Shown: positions 49,316-60,130 of the stretch, piece by piece
Layout: each line of letters opens with the position of its first letter
Numbering within the stretch: the stretch's first letter is position 1
Origin: Hemerocallis citrina
Lineage: Eukaryota; Streptophyta; Magnoliopsida; Asparagales; Asphodelaceae
Length of the DNA stretch: 64,000 nucleotides
Direction of reading: 5' to 3'
Assembly: GCA_017893485.1 (NCBI GenBank)
Contig: CM030368.1
Location: 176,758,504-176,822,503, forward strand
The notes under the pieces: generated by a model
What the model saw: only the letters and a program-made list of their open reading frames with translations
The model's database searches: none
What the model was told of the DNA's origin: nothing
Program-made: the position numbers and the translations under genes

Positions 49316-50465
49316 TACCCAACCTGATCTCTTGAGTTTTCCTTCTTGCTAGTTAGTTCTTGAGGTCCCACTACTTGTTGCATCCCTATTATATTCTTGA
49401 TTCCAAATTTTGTTCCATGTTTCTTGAACTCGTTTTTAGTATTTGTGGCCCTAACTTGCACTAAGGGCATTTTCTTTTGTTTTCTTTATTTTTCCCTTTT
49501 TATAATTATCAAGCAGACTTTGGAGACGAGTTGCCTGTTAGAATTGGTGAGCAGACGTTCTAGGCTTCGCTTAGGAAAACTTGCTAATTATCTTGTATTT
49601 GAGTTTATTTCTTTTTATTGCTACTTGAACCTTGCAACGGGCTTATGTTCCCGAGTTTTACATTTGATCCAGACATGAAAACTATTTGGATATTATTATT
49701 TGTTTTCAATTATTTTCTGTTGTTTATTCATGCATGCTTGGTGGTATATATATCTTGTTATATTCTTGTTGTGATGCTGAGTCGATCCTACAGCTTATGG
49801 ATGATGTTAAAATCATTCGCTGAGCTTCGTCACGCGCTCATATTCCACACTTTTGGGAAGCGGGGCGTGACAGAATATATAAAAAATAACAAATATATTT
49901 TTCTTATGTTGTATTTTGATTATATTTAAATATTTTTCCGTTCATAAAGTCGATTTCGTATTTTGATATTTTACATGCGACGCACGTGTTTGCGGTGCAC
50001 GTATTTAGGTGTATTCTTTTCAAAATGAAATTTTGAAGTGTGTGTGTGTGTGTTTATTTTATTTGTGGATGGAAAACTATAATTTTTAAATAAACTAATT
50101 TTATATGCATCTTATATATTATATACATATGTTTTAAATTAAATAAAAATGATTAATTTTTGTGAAGTGTACACAAGGCACGTGCACATGCACACGTGCA
50201 ATGTGCACACCACAAATTGGTGGCTGGCTGATTTGGGGATGGAGGGAAGAACAAGTTTTTGAATTTGCATGAGTGGTGTTAGTGAAGTTAGTGGGAAAGT
50301 AGTTAATGTAACCACTTAAATGAAAACCTACTAATCCCCCCTAATTCACACTCTCATTTTTCCCTCTCCTTCATCTCTTCTCTGCCTAAATCTATCCAGC
50401 AAAACCCCCACTATGCTTCTCCACCTACTACATACACACATACAATATCATATTCTATCATATAC

Positions 50466-50467
<2 letters not shown>

Positions 50468-50512
<45 letters not shown>
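50468..50512. repeat. (TA)n microsatellite in the LARD 5' LTR
   Basis: About 20 TA units lie between 'catatg' and 'tgagacagagg'. The 3' LTR has a MITE and other sequence at the same point. Confidence 0.95.
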
Positions 50513-50515
<3 letters not shown>

Positions 50516-51309
50516 CAGAGGTGCCTTCGTGTTGCTTGGCCGAAAGAGAGGTTGGGTGTTTTTCTTTGTGCACGGATTTTGAGGAGGCCGATTGGGACTT
50601 CTCTTGGAGCCTTTGAAGGAGTTTTACTACTTGGAGCTTTTCATTGTAGGAGTTCAATTGCTAAGAAATCATATTTCTTGTGTGTGTTTCTTAAATTCTT
50701 TCTAATTTTAGGAGTAGGTTGCATGCTAGATGATATATAATTTAATTGTTAAATTTTGATTGGTATGTTAATTATAGGTTGCATAATCTTAATCTAATTG
50801 TGTTATGATGTGTTGAAATAATATTGTGAATCATATAAATGGCTAGAACTCTTGTTGAATTAGAAAAAGCAACATTTATTGTAGGAATGAAAAATTATGA
50901 ATGGTAGAATGTTTACAATAGTCAAAATAATGTAACATGTATGAAAGTAGTTTTAAAATACTATTATAATAGAGAAATGTGGACATAGCCTCATTAACAT
51001 ATATATTTTGTGAGTATAAGAAATTTTATAAAGGAGTCTTGATGAGAGACAACACTTTGTTTGGAAATTGACACTATGAGTTCTTTAATACAATTTGGGA
51101 GAAAATTTTGTTACTTTGTCAAAAAAAGAAAATTTTATAAAGTTTAAATAAATATACTATACTGTATTTTGATAGAATACATTCTGGAAAAAGATTTAGA
51201 TTTTTAGTGAGTACAAACTAATTGAAGAGACTCTGTTTTTCTTGAAATTCAATTTTTCTCAAATTCAGCACAGTCAGCATATAAAGAGTTTAACTTTTAT
51301 CATATCAGT

Positions 51310-51410
51310 TAGTCACTCAGGACTTCTGGTCTTCGGGTGCGCTTTGGGTCTGTTACTATTCATAGGCGGGATTGGGTTTGGCTCTGGGTTCGAATCCGAC
51401 CCTTTGCCTT
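51310..51410 (+). other. B-box-containing stretch in the LARD 5' LTR
   Basis: GGTTCGAATCC (51387-51397) is an exact Pol III B-box, followed by a long T run. The A-box part is weak. Confidence 0.4.
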
Positions 51411-52969
51411 TTTTTGGGTTTTTATGTTTTTTTTAATATAAATTTGATTTTGTGGGTTTATTTAGAGTTTTAAAAATTGGAAAAATTCTACTATTCTTCT
51501 AAAATTGTTTATACTTTATAAAAATTATTTCTACAATATTTTAATATATTTTGTGAGAATTGGAAGTGGATTTCACATTAAATAATTTGTTGAAGAACTC
51601 GATGATTTAATTCAAAATGTGAATTTTGTTTGATTAAAGGAAGTTAAAAATTTGGCTTACAATTGGATTTGCTTCTCGTTCAAATTCTATAGTAAATAGA
51701 CCTTATTTTGATTAAGAGAATATTTGAAATGCACACAATGTTATAAGTGATTAAATTGGAAATGAGATACTTTATGTTATAAGTTTATAAAAGAAATGTT
51801 TCTCTTTGAGAAAGAGATTGTGAATAAAGAAATTGAAATATTATTCTGAGATTGGATGTAACATATTATTGATCTCTAGAACGAGATAGTTGTTGAAATC
51901 TAGAGGCTAGGCGAGACCCTAGAAACCAGCAGTATTTATTAATGAATTTGAGAGCTAACCAGTGTGGGTTGAGCATCTCTTGAGAAGTAGCCAGGTTGGG
52001 CTGACTGTCTCTTTTGTTTGGTTTAAGTCCGGTAGGGTAAGCTAGCTCTAGGTTGTGATGATTTTCTTCTAAAACATACTAAAATGTAAGGACTACACTA
52101 TAGTGGAGATATGATGAAAGTAAGAGAAAAACACAAGTATGGGGGCCTCGGATTCACGGCGTGAGAATTTTCACAGGCTGTCTACATGATGCGTCACGTC
52201 ATGACATGAATCTATCTCCAAAATTATCGGGATCATGGCAATGCTTGTGGGGTGCTTGGTGACTACGTAGTGCCATTGTCCCATGACGGAGGCAAATTTT
52301 CCATAGGCTGTCTACATGTGTCATGTCATGACGTGGGATTCCCCTCCAAGCTGTCTGGATATGGGCTCGTAACTCATAAAACATCTAGGATACTTACCGT
52401 AGTTACCGTAGTAGTTAAACTCATAACGAGGGATTTCAACTGTACAAGATGAAGAATGGCTAAGGGCTTGCCTTCGGATTTATGTAGAATAGGATGCATA
52501 AGTTCGAACAAGTGTACAATAGTGTCATTTAATATAAATAACTGCATTAAGGTTAAGTGCACAAGCACACACGACATCAACAGGATAATCCCTCTTGAGC
52601 TTTGTTTGTGATCAAGTTTATGTTTGTTAAATTATTTAAGAATCGTTATACTTTCGGCATAGCGATGATGGCCGTGTATAATATTTCGTCGGTTGTAAGC
52701 AACTGACGTGCCCACAATTTCTATGCAGGACTTGAAATTTACAAGAAGATATAAAGATAAATTTAATGCTGATGATTACTTAAATGCTAAAGTTGTTACA
52801 ATTGTACATTTATCATTATTGTATTTCATTTACTTTCCGCTGTGTGTTGATGTAAAAGACTCTGATCTAAATAAAGTTTCAAATTCCTTGTAAAATTGTA
52901 CGAAGTGAAGAGTAAAAATCCTGTGGAACTTCGAATTCAGACTTATTTGGAATTCGGGGTGTTAAAGAG

Positions 52970-52980
52970 TGGTATCAGAT
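52970..52980 (+). promoter_or_regulatory. Primer binding site of the LARD-like element
   Basis: TGGTATCAGAT lies three bases after the LTR end, with one change from the initiator tRNA-Met complement TGGTATCAGAG. Confidence 0.8.
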
Positions 52981-53226
52981 CCACGCCTCAATAAGTAGTA
53001 CAAATTTACAAGGACGACACATTAGGGTAGACATTAGAATGTGAGTTCAGTTTATAGAGATTTAAATGTAAGTGATTTACATTTGTGTTGCTTTATAAGT
53101 TGATGTTTTCTCCTCTCTTCGCTCATTGGATGGCTGGAGTCATGGATGATGAAGTTATGGAACTCGCATTCATGACACTCTCCTCGTATACATTGATGTG
53201 AGATTGTATGCGAGCATGTTTTTCCT

Positions 53227-53257
53227 TGGTATCAGAGTGGCGCAGCGGAAGCGTGGT
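53227..53257 (+). other. TGGT plus 27 bases of initiator tRNA-Met 5' end
   Basis: Positions 53231-53257 (ATCAGAGTGGCGCAGCGG then AAGCGTGGT) match the first 27 bases of plant initiator tRNA-Met, including the A-box TGGCGCAGCGG. TGGT just before it completes a PBS-like TGGTATCAGAG. The rest of the tRNA is absent. This is a fragment, not a gene. Confidence 0.85.
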
Positions 53258-55557
53258 TGGTGTGGACCGTCATTCATGATACCTTACACATAGACGAAGT
53301 TTTTCTCTCAAATTTTTCTTCGTGAATTTTTATCATAGTACTTTTTCAACATTCAATATTTTTCAAACATATATTTTCTTATACTATTAAATTACTTGAA
53401 TATTTATTATTTTGTCTATCTTCCATAGTCTTGATCTTTTAAATTTGTTTTATCTGTCTTTCAATCTTAAAAATTTTGTCTTTCATGTTTTTATGTCCCT
53501 TTATGTTTATCGGTTTATGTTGCCATTTTATTAAGGTTTAGATTCCCGCTTATTAAATTTATATTGCAACTATTATTTTCTTCATTTATTATTTCTATTA
53601 TATTTTTAAAATTTTGAATTTTTCTTATGTACAGTCATTTTATTTGATTTGATTTTGTGATACTATATTTTTCCATTTCATTATATTGTCTTATATATTT
53701 CAGTATATTTTTAACGAGATTGAAATATTCTACTCATATAAATATGACATACCATTTTGTTTTATTTTCTACATTCAATGCTATTGTTATTACATATTAT
53801 TTGCTAATTTATTTTGTTATATTCACTTTAACTATTAATCTCTACTCATAAATTTTGTAGTTTTACGCTTCTTCAATATAATACATACACTACATAATTA
53901 TCGTTTTCATTTGTATTTTCATCTCGTGCATATACTTTACACTATTTTCGTCCTAATGTTATAAATCATTTTCATTACTACAAATTTTGTATATCCTATA
54001 TTTAAAGTCTATATATCTATTTTGATATTTTGTCGTTGTAATTTCCTACTTCATTTATAACTTTTCCATCCACTTTTATATCACTGATTTCAAACATAAC
54101 ACCAAACTTTATTAAACACCCAATATCTAAGCACAAATGGAAGATTACATCTTTCCATCTTCCGTTTTGGTGCAACCTGATGTCGAGAGGGCAAATCTAC
54201 AACTAGACGTCGATGGAGGCAAACTGCAACTGGATATCGAGGAGGCAAAGTCTGCAACTGAAGGCAGAAGGCAAACTACAATGGATGTCGTAGGGATAAT
54301 TCTGCAACTTGAGATCAAGGAGGCAAGCCTGCAATTGGATACCAACGAGGCGAACCTACACCGAAAGGAAATTTTCTACTTTGACAACCCATATTTTGTT
54401 TTTGTATAATACTTACTTACCACTATCCCATTTTTGTACTAGCTTATACTATTTTATAATATTTTACAACCTACTATTAAACAAATATATTATTATTTAT
54501 ACTAATTTCTATATCTATCCTACTTGTGTATTTACTACTTAATTTCAACTATCTTGTCGTCTTCTTCTTATTATTTTGTATCTTTACATAAGTTAGCATT
54601 TTCATATCATTTTATCGTATTTTATTTTGCTACTAACTTATCTTAGATTTGGTGGCTACTCACCTAACAAATCTTATCATTTATACTTTTGTCTACGACT
54701 CATAATTTATTTCTATATAATTAGTTTCGCATTGTTTCAATAATGTATTATTGTCTTTCTACTATATGTCTTGTTTTACTCCTACAAACCATATATACTT
54801 TTCATATCATAATATTGGTTGTTTCACCCTATAAATTTTACGCCTATGTACATATATAATTTTGTATGTTGGTTTTCTTACTCTGCTTGACAAATTGAAA
54901 GTACTTTGATATATGCCAACCAGTATTCTATATCTTTAATTTTCAAATCGTATGTATGATGATTATAGTTACCTTACAAACTATTTTATTAATTGGTATA
55001 CAAAATCATTTTGTGTTGTCTATACTTTTAACTAAATTTCATTCTCGTTTATTTTTCAAACTGTTATCCAATAGTCTTCTTTTAAATTGCTAATTCAATT
55101 TTTGTCATACAGTACCAATTCAGTTTGCAATTTTCCACCGCTTATTACTTTGATAACATTTGAATACTAAATCTACTTATAAATTATCTATTGACTATAT
55201 TTCTCTTTACTGCATTGTTTTCCATACTATTCCACAATTAATGACTAAGTTTATTTTTTCTTTCCATCTAATCCTTTACCTAATATTATTTTGTACGAAA
55301 ATTTCTCTCAATCCATCCTGTCTTTTTGTCACATTTCTTTCCTTCTGCTATTTTTCCTAGATTTCTTATTCCGTTCATACAAATTTTGATACTCATATTT
55401 TCTTATACAGAGTTTGTCTTGTTTTTCCTCATTGCTTATTTTATACTATATTTATTTTTTTAATGTTTGTATTTTTCTATATACAATAATGTTATTTTTC
55501 TTTAGTGTGTACAAATACAACTTTTACCCTAGTGAATTCTGAGGACAGAACTGTTCT
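53258..55557 (+). other. AT-rich non-coding interior of the LARD-like element
   Basis: Mostly T-rich sequence without conserved coding. One 90-codon frame lies at 54137-54409 and is listed separately. No pol domain was seen on either strand. Confidence 0.7.
54137..54409 (+). CDS. Small repetitive ORF in the LARD interior, hypothetical
   Basis: A 90-codon frame from ATG with segments of the form LQLD-[VIT]-xx-[GEN]-[GA]-[KN]: LQLDVDGGK, LQLDIEEAK, LQLEIKEAS and LQLDTNEAN, followed by a hydrophobic tail. The DNA shows the same ~27-33-base repeats ('gaggcaaa-ctgcaactgga'). It could be translated as a short amphipathic repeat protein or be a chance product of a minisatellite. No family recognised. 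It is the only reading frame of note in the 2.6 kb interior. Confidence 0.3.
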   Translation: MEDYIFPSSVLVQPDVERANLQLDVDGGKLQLDIEEAKSATEGRRQTTMDVVGIILQLEIKEASLQLDTNEANLHRKEIFYFDNPYFVFV

Positions 55558-55570
55558 AAGGGGGGGGGAG
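55558..55570 (+). promoter_or_regulatory. Polypurine tract of the LARD-like element
   Basis: AAGGGGGGGGGAG lies directly before TGTAACACCCC of the 3' LTR. The 'gaattctgaggacagaa' stretch just before it resembles the 3' end of Tekay-type interiors. Confidence 0.9.
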
Positions 55571-56552
55571 TGTAACACCCCGCAAAATCGGAAATGACAA
55601 TTTTGCCCTCGTGTGTTACGCACGAATATTTTGTAACGTACTTCAATTCATATTTTTGGATTCCGATTATTTATGCATTTCCCGTATTCTTAAAATTCTA
55701 TTTGAGTCAACTCAAATATAATATTCCGATTTTTGTGTTTTATGTGTTTTATACGTATTATCGATGCACGTATCGATTACGTATTTTTCACTGCTACGTG
55801 TGATATTTTCTATGTGTATCAATTATTTATTTAATAATGTGTTCGAATTCGTTTTGTAAATAGAAATTTATCTTTCCCCTATTTTGATTAAAATACTTTT
55901 ATACGTGTGGTGCACGTGTTTTCTATGTACATAGTGATTACATCGTGGAATATATAAAAATTAATAAATATATTTTTCTTATGTTGTATTTCGATGATAT
56001 TTAAATATTTTTCTGTTGATAAAGTCTATTTCGTATTTTGATATTTTACGTGCGACGCACGTATTTGCGGTGCACGTATTTAGGCGTATTCTTTTCAAAA
56101 TGAAATTTTGAAGTGTGTGTGTATGTTTATATTATTTGTGCATGAAAAACTATAATTTTTAATTAAACTAATTTTATATGCATCTTATATATTATATACA
56201 TATGTTTTAAATTAAATAAAAATAATTAATTTTTGTGAAGTGTACACAAGGCACGTGCACGTGCACACGTGCAATGTGCACACCTCAAATTGGTGACCGA
56301 CTGATTTGGGGATGGAGGGAAGAACAATTTTTTGAATTTGCTTGAGTGGTGTTAGTGGAGTTAGTGGAAAAAAGTAGTTAATGTAATCACTTAAATGAAA
56401 ACCTACTAATACCCCCTAATGCACACTCTCATCTTCCCCTCTCCTTCATCTCTTCTCTGCCGAAATCTATCCAGCAAAACCCCACGGTGCTTCTCCACCT
56501 ACCACATATACACATACATTATCATATTCTATCATATACATATATATATATA
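55571..56552 (+). repeat. 3' LTR of the LARD-like element, truncated at (TA)n
   Basis: It aligns with 40545-40925 plus 49878-50470 of the 5' LTR, including G-boxes near 55899, 56049 and 56250. Alignment ends at the (TA)n tract. The other ~2.5 kb of the LTR is not seen before the window end. Confidence 0.88.
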
Positions 56553-56710
56553 GGGAAATGCTCCATTAAAAATTTACTGTAGCGTGGAAAATGTGAAAAT
56601 AAACCTAGGCCGTTGTTGGGAACAAAGGCCTAGGTTATAATGCATTATAACAACGGCCTAGGTTGTTTTCACGGGTTTTCACAACATTTGCATTTTTAAT
56701 GGAGCATTTC

Positions 56711-56712
<2 letters not shown>
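56553..56712. mobile_element. 160-bp MITE with 21-bp perfect TIRs in (TA)n
   Basis: GGGAAATGCTCCATTAAAAAT and its exact reverse complement form the ends, with TA repeats on both sides. The centre carries CCTAGGCCGTTGTT and AACAACGGCCTAGG as an inner inverted repeat. Same type of ends and setting as the MITE at 20676. Confidence 0.9.
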
Positions 56713-56772
<60 letters not shown>

Positions 56773-56790
56773 CTATATATATTGAAAACG
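56713..56790. repeat. (TA)n tract
   Basis: About 30 TA units directly follow the MITE, then a short imperfect TA stretch leads into unrelated sequence. Confidence 0.95.
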
Positions 56791-56793
56791 AGT

Positions 56794-57090
56794 TTGTTTT
56801 CAACCGGGTTGGAAAACAGCAATCCTAGCCCTCCAATCGCTCCAGATCGTGATGAGCGAATCAGATTCGCTCCGCTCTGATCGAAGAGTTTTAGCTGAGG
56901 GGTAATTTTGGTACTTCACGCCAAAAAATGCTTCGGTTTTTTGGCGTGAAGTTTTTTTTGTTGGAAAAATCACTTAGGCCGTTGTTGTAAACAACGGCCT
57001 AAGTTGTTTTTTTTTTTAAATTAACCTTGGCCATTGTTGTAAACAACGGCCAACGTATGTACAAGTGTTTTTCCAAACACTTGTACATAC
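56794..57090. repeat. Cluster of perfect or near-perfect hairpins
   Basis: In order: GTTTTCAACC/GGTTGGAAAAC (about 56796-56818), ACTTCACGCC...GGCGTGAAGT (56912-56952), CTTAGGCCGTTGTT/AACAACGGCCTAAG (56973-57003), TTGGCCATTGTT/AACAACGGCCAA (57027-57053) and GTATGTACAAGTGTTT with its exact reverse complement (57055-57090). Confidence 0.9.
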
Positions 57091-57091
57091 C

Positions 57092-57404
57092 CAAATCTCC
57101 ATCACTCTGTCTTCGTCACAAACTCTCTCTCTCTTTCTCTTGAGCTCCTGAAACCCATCCCCAAACCCTAGTTCTCTCTCCAACCTCCTTTCTTCGATCT
57201 CCTTACCTTCTCGATCTCCCCCTCTTGTCGAACCCTCTCTATCTCTTTCTCCCTCTCCTGAATACCCTAAACCCTAACCTAACCCCATATCCCAAACCAC
57301 CTGAACCCTAGCACAAATTCTCCAACGCCCTAGCCTCTTCAACTTGTTCGTCTACAGCAGCGACTTCTCACATCTTCGCCAACTCTCTCTCTCTCTCTGG
57401 ACTA
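57092..57404 (+). promoter_or_regulatory. Probable 5' leader exon of the PMD gene
   Basis: A pyrimidine-rich stretch with 'ctctctctct' runs ends in ACTAG followed by GTATTTAC, a possible splice donor at 57405. The long intron that would follow holds the 341-bp repeats and could end just before the ATG at 58673 (TTACAAAG then AA-ATG). This structure is inferred. Confidence 0.45.
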
Positions 57405-57624
57405 GGTATTTACTTAATCACAATCTACCATAATGAACTATGTTAATTTGTTGAATTTTTTTTCAATTTTTGAGTTTGATTTTTTATATTATGTGTAGTA
57501 ATCTATAATTTAGAGAGTATACAATTAGCTCGGATCATGTATGTTGTATATATTTTGTTGACATTTTTGTAGATATAGTGTTAGTTGTAGTTGTGGAATA
57601 TAGGAAAAAAAAAACAAACGAGAT

Positions 57625-58600
57625 CCAAAAATTTCCAAATTTTACGAGTAGGTCGGACTCATCGCGTAGAAGGTAACGGAACTTGTAGAGGCAATTTCCG
57701 TCTCACGGTTTGCAAGATACGTCCATTTATCACTTTTATTCAATAAAATGGATATAAACTGATACACGGCCGTATCTTTCAAACCGAGAGTCGGAACTGA
57801 TCTTTGTCAGCTCCGTTGGCTTGTGTTTGGTGTGCCAGACTTGACGGCCAAATTTAGAAATTTTTTCATCTCATTTGTGTTGTTTTGACGCGTATATGAA
57901 AAAACTTCAATCTACCACAGAACTATTTTAGTACGTTGTCAATAGAAAAAATGCTTAAATGAAATCCAAAAAATACGAAACCGTGCGAATAGGTTGAGCT
58001 AACCATTCACAACCCAACGCGACTTGTATTTGCGAGTTCTACCCACGGTTTGTGAGATACGTCAATGTATCGTTTGCCGCTCTTTTTTCAAGAGTGAAAT
58101 CGATACACGGCCGTATCTTTCAAACTGAGAGTTGGAATTGACCTCTGCAAGATCCGTTGGCTTGTGTTTGGTGTGCCAGACTTGACAGCAAAATTTAGGA
58201 ATTTTTCTATCTCGTTTGTGTTGTTTTGATGCATATATAAAAAAATTTCAATCTACCTCGAAACTTTTTTAGTACGGTCTCAATAGAAAAATGCTTAAAC
58301 GAAGTCTAAAAAATACGAAACGGTGCGAGTAGGTTGGGCTAACCATTCACAACCCAACGCAACTTGTATTTGCGAGTTCCAACCCACGATTTGTGAGATA
58401 CGTCAATGTATCGCTTGCCGCTCTTTTTTCAAAAGTGAAAGCGATACACGGCTGTATCTTTCAAGCCGTGGGTCGGAACTCACTTCTACAAGTTGTATTG
58501 GCTTGTATTTGGTGTGCCAGAGGTGACGGCCAAAGTTTGAAATTTTTGCATCTCGTTTGTGTTGTTTTGATGCATATAAGCGAACTTTTGAAATTTTTGC
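57625..58600. repeat. 341-bp tandem repeat, about 2.8 units, each an imperfect palindrome
   Basis: The mark 'gatacacggccgtatctttcaa' recurs at 57761, 58102 and 58443 (341-bp steps). In each unit a left arm (ACTTGTATTTGCGAGTTC, then ACCCACGGTTTGTGAGATACG) is answered by an inverted right arm (CGTATCTTTCAAACCG, then GGAACTCACTTCTACAAGTTG) around a short centre. Units 2 and 3 are closest. Confidence 0.9.
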
Positions 58601-58672
58601 ATCTCGTTGGTTTGTGTTTGCTATTTTTTGGTGAATAATTAGTTTTATATATGTGAACTTTGTTACAAAGAA

Positions 58673-60130
58673 ATGGCTAGAACGAGGGAAACCGGAAGGA
58701 CATCTCGGGATTCTCGGGGGGAACATTCCACAGAGACTGTGAGAACTATTAATTTATATTGTGCATTTTGTATTTAGTGATATTGTTAGTACACTAATAA
58801 TAATTGTGTTTTTGGGTTCGTGTAGGTTGGTGCATCCTCTTTGATGGCACCACATCGTGGTCCAGGACCAATATATCCCGATGAACTGATCTTGCAAGAC
58901 CGTCACAGATCCGCGGCAGTGTGGGATGGGACGACGCAGAGGTGTAGTTTCCATACCCACGAGACCATGAAGGTGCACTCACGTATTGTCGAGTACCTAG
59001 TTGCGGCCGGTTTCTACGGAATCAGCATGATGGGTCAGATTAAACTCGACCGAGCACTTCTCTCAGCACTCGTAGAGCGATGGAGGCCAGAGTCGCACAC
59101 CTTCCATCTACCGATCGGAGAGATGACGGTTTCGCTACAGGATATAGCGATGATCTCTAGTCTTCCAATAGATGGCTTGGCCGTGATGGGTAATATAAAC
59201 TTTGATAAAATAAAGCTGTGTAATGAACTGCTCGGTACAGAGTTTGATGAGGCGACCGCGGAAAATAAGGATATTTTTGTCGGACAATCAATCCGACTAT
59301 CTTGGTTGAAGGGACGTTTTGATGGGACGTTGACCAATGCATCGCCCGACCACTATGTACAGTCCTACACCAAAGGTTACATTCTAATGGTGCTCGGAGG
59401 GGTTTTCTTGCCTAACTCATCCAGGGATACGGTGCACCTCATGTATCTACGATTGCCCGCCGACCTAGACTTAGCTGGCCGGTACAGCTGGGGAAGTTGC
59501 GCGTTGGCAATGCTATACAGGTCGTTGTGTTCTGTAGCGCTAGATAGGACCGAGATGACCGGTCCGATGGTTTTGTTACAGATTTGGTCATGGGAGCGAC
59601 TGCACTTGGGTCGTCCCCGCATTAGGAGACCGGCGGACGGTTGGATGGCTGAACCAGAAAATCCTCATATGTTAGCACCCTTAGGGGTATACTGGGCAAG
59701 TAGTCGGAGTTACAAAAACATCCCAAAAGGTGTACTAACGTACTACAGAGACAAGCTCGACCAACTACGAGAAGAGTTCGTGATTTGGGTGCCGTATACA
59801 CCCGAGCGGGTGGGAAGACTACCACAGATGTGCACGACCGGGTCGCAGTTGTGGATGACGACGGCTCCACTCATCAACTTTGGTATAGTGGAGCATCCAT
59901 GGCCAGAGAGAGTCCTTTGTCAGTTCGGTCTTCAACAAGATAGTCCCCCAAGCTGCGCAAACCTATACGACCATGAGTTACACGCCGTGAGGGGTACCGG
60001 TCGCATGCCTACTCTTGATTGGGTAGATTTCCATCGTGTTCACATTGCAGAATGGAACGAGCGACGGTTTGAACTTGTAATTACCGATGTAGAAGAGTAC
60101 GATGGAAGAGAGCAAGGGAAGTACATATAA
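58673..60130 (+). CDS. Plant mobile domain (PMD) protein, exons 1-2 up to an in-frame stop
   Basis: Exon 1 (58673-58738) codes 22 residues, MARTRETGRTSRDSRG-rich in Arg/Ser/Thr. A GT-AG intron (58739-58825) is in phase 0; exon 2 starts at 58826. The product up to TAA at 60128-60130 is 456 residues. Exon 2 carries the PMD pattern: VAAGFYGISMMGQIKLD, then RWRPESHTFHLPIGEMTVSL and DIAMISSLPIDGLAVMG, later FLPNSSRDTVHLMYLRLPADLD and WGSCALAMLYRSLC. PMD proteins (MAIN/MAIL-like, and those coded by some transposons) act in silencing or in transposon biology; catalytic function is not known. The stop is probably a mutation because the same frame goes on with WFRSITRLYISPD. Confidence 0.9.

Larger units (their letters stand above)
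40926..49872 (+). mobile_element. Type I solo LTR inserted in the LARD 5' LTR
   Basis: It starts TGTAAGCC and ends GCGGGGCGTGACA, flanked by perfect GAATA (40921-40925, 49873-49877). Without the nested minus-strand LTR it is about 3.7 kb. The TATA-like 'ccctatctatataaaccta' lies near 41430 and the pyrimidine-rich leader at 41460-41850. The type I blocks 'gagtctagtttctag' and 'tagcaacgggaatcacag' lie near 48465-48530. Confidence 0.9.
40545..52966 (+). repeat. 5' LTR of the LARD-like element, split by a nested solo LTR
   Basis: Its two pieces are 40545-40925 and 49878-52966. The join is set by the GAATA duplication. The terminal CA is changed (GGGGTGTTAAA). It contains G-box palindromes (40876, 49975, 50178), a (TA)n tract (50468-50512), a B-box-like stretch near 51387 and the 3' part aligned with 1-2108. 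The open frames with YIYI runs come from the (TA)n tract. Confidence 0.88.
40545..56552 (+). mobile_element. Nonautonomous LARD-like LTR retrotransposon (type II LTRs)
   Basis: The 5' LTR (40545-52966 less nested DNA, about 3.5 kb) and the partial 3' LTR (55571-56552) align, both beginning TGTAACACCCC. The internal region is only 2.6 kb and has a PBS (52970) and a strong polypurine tract (55558-55570) but no gag or pol. Long LTRs with a non-coding interior fit a LARD; proteins may come from Tekay relatives. The 3' LTR stops at a (TA)n tract, so the right end is missing. The 5-base flank AGATG precedes the start. Confidence 0.88.

Noticed and set aside
50413..50740. Overlapping ORFs with YIYIYI runs
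   Set aside because: They translate the (TA)n tract of an LTR on both strands.
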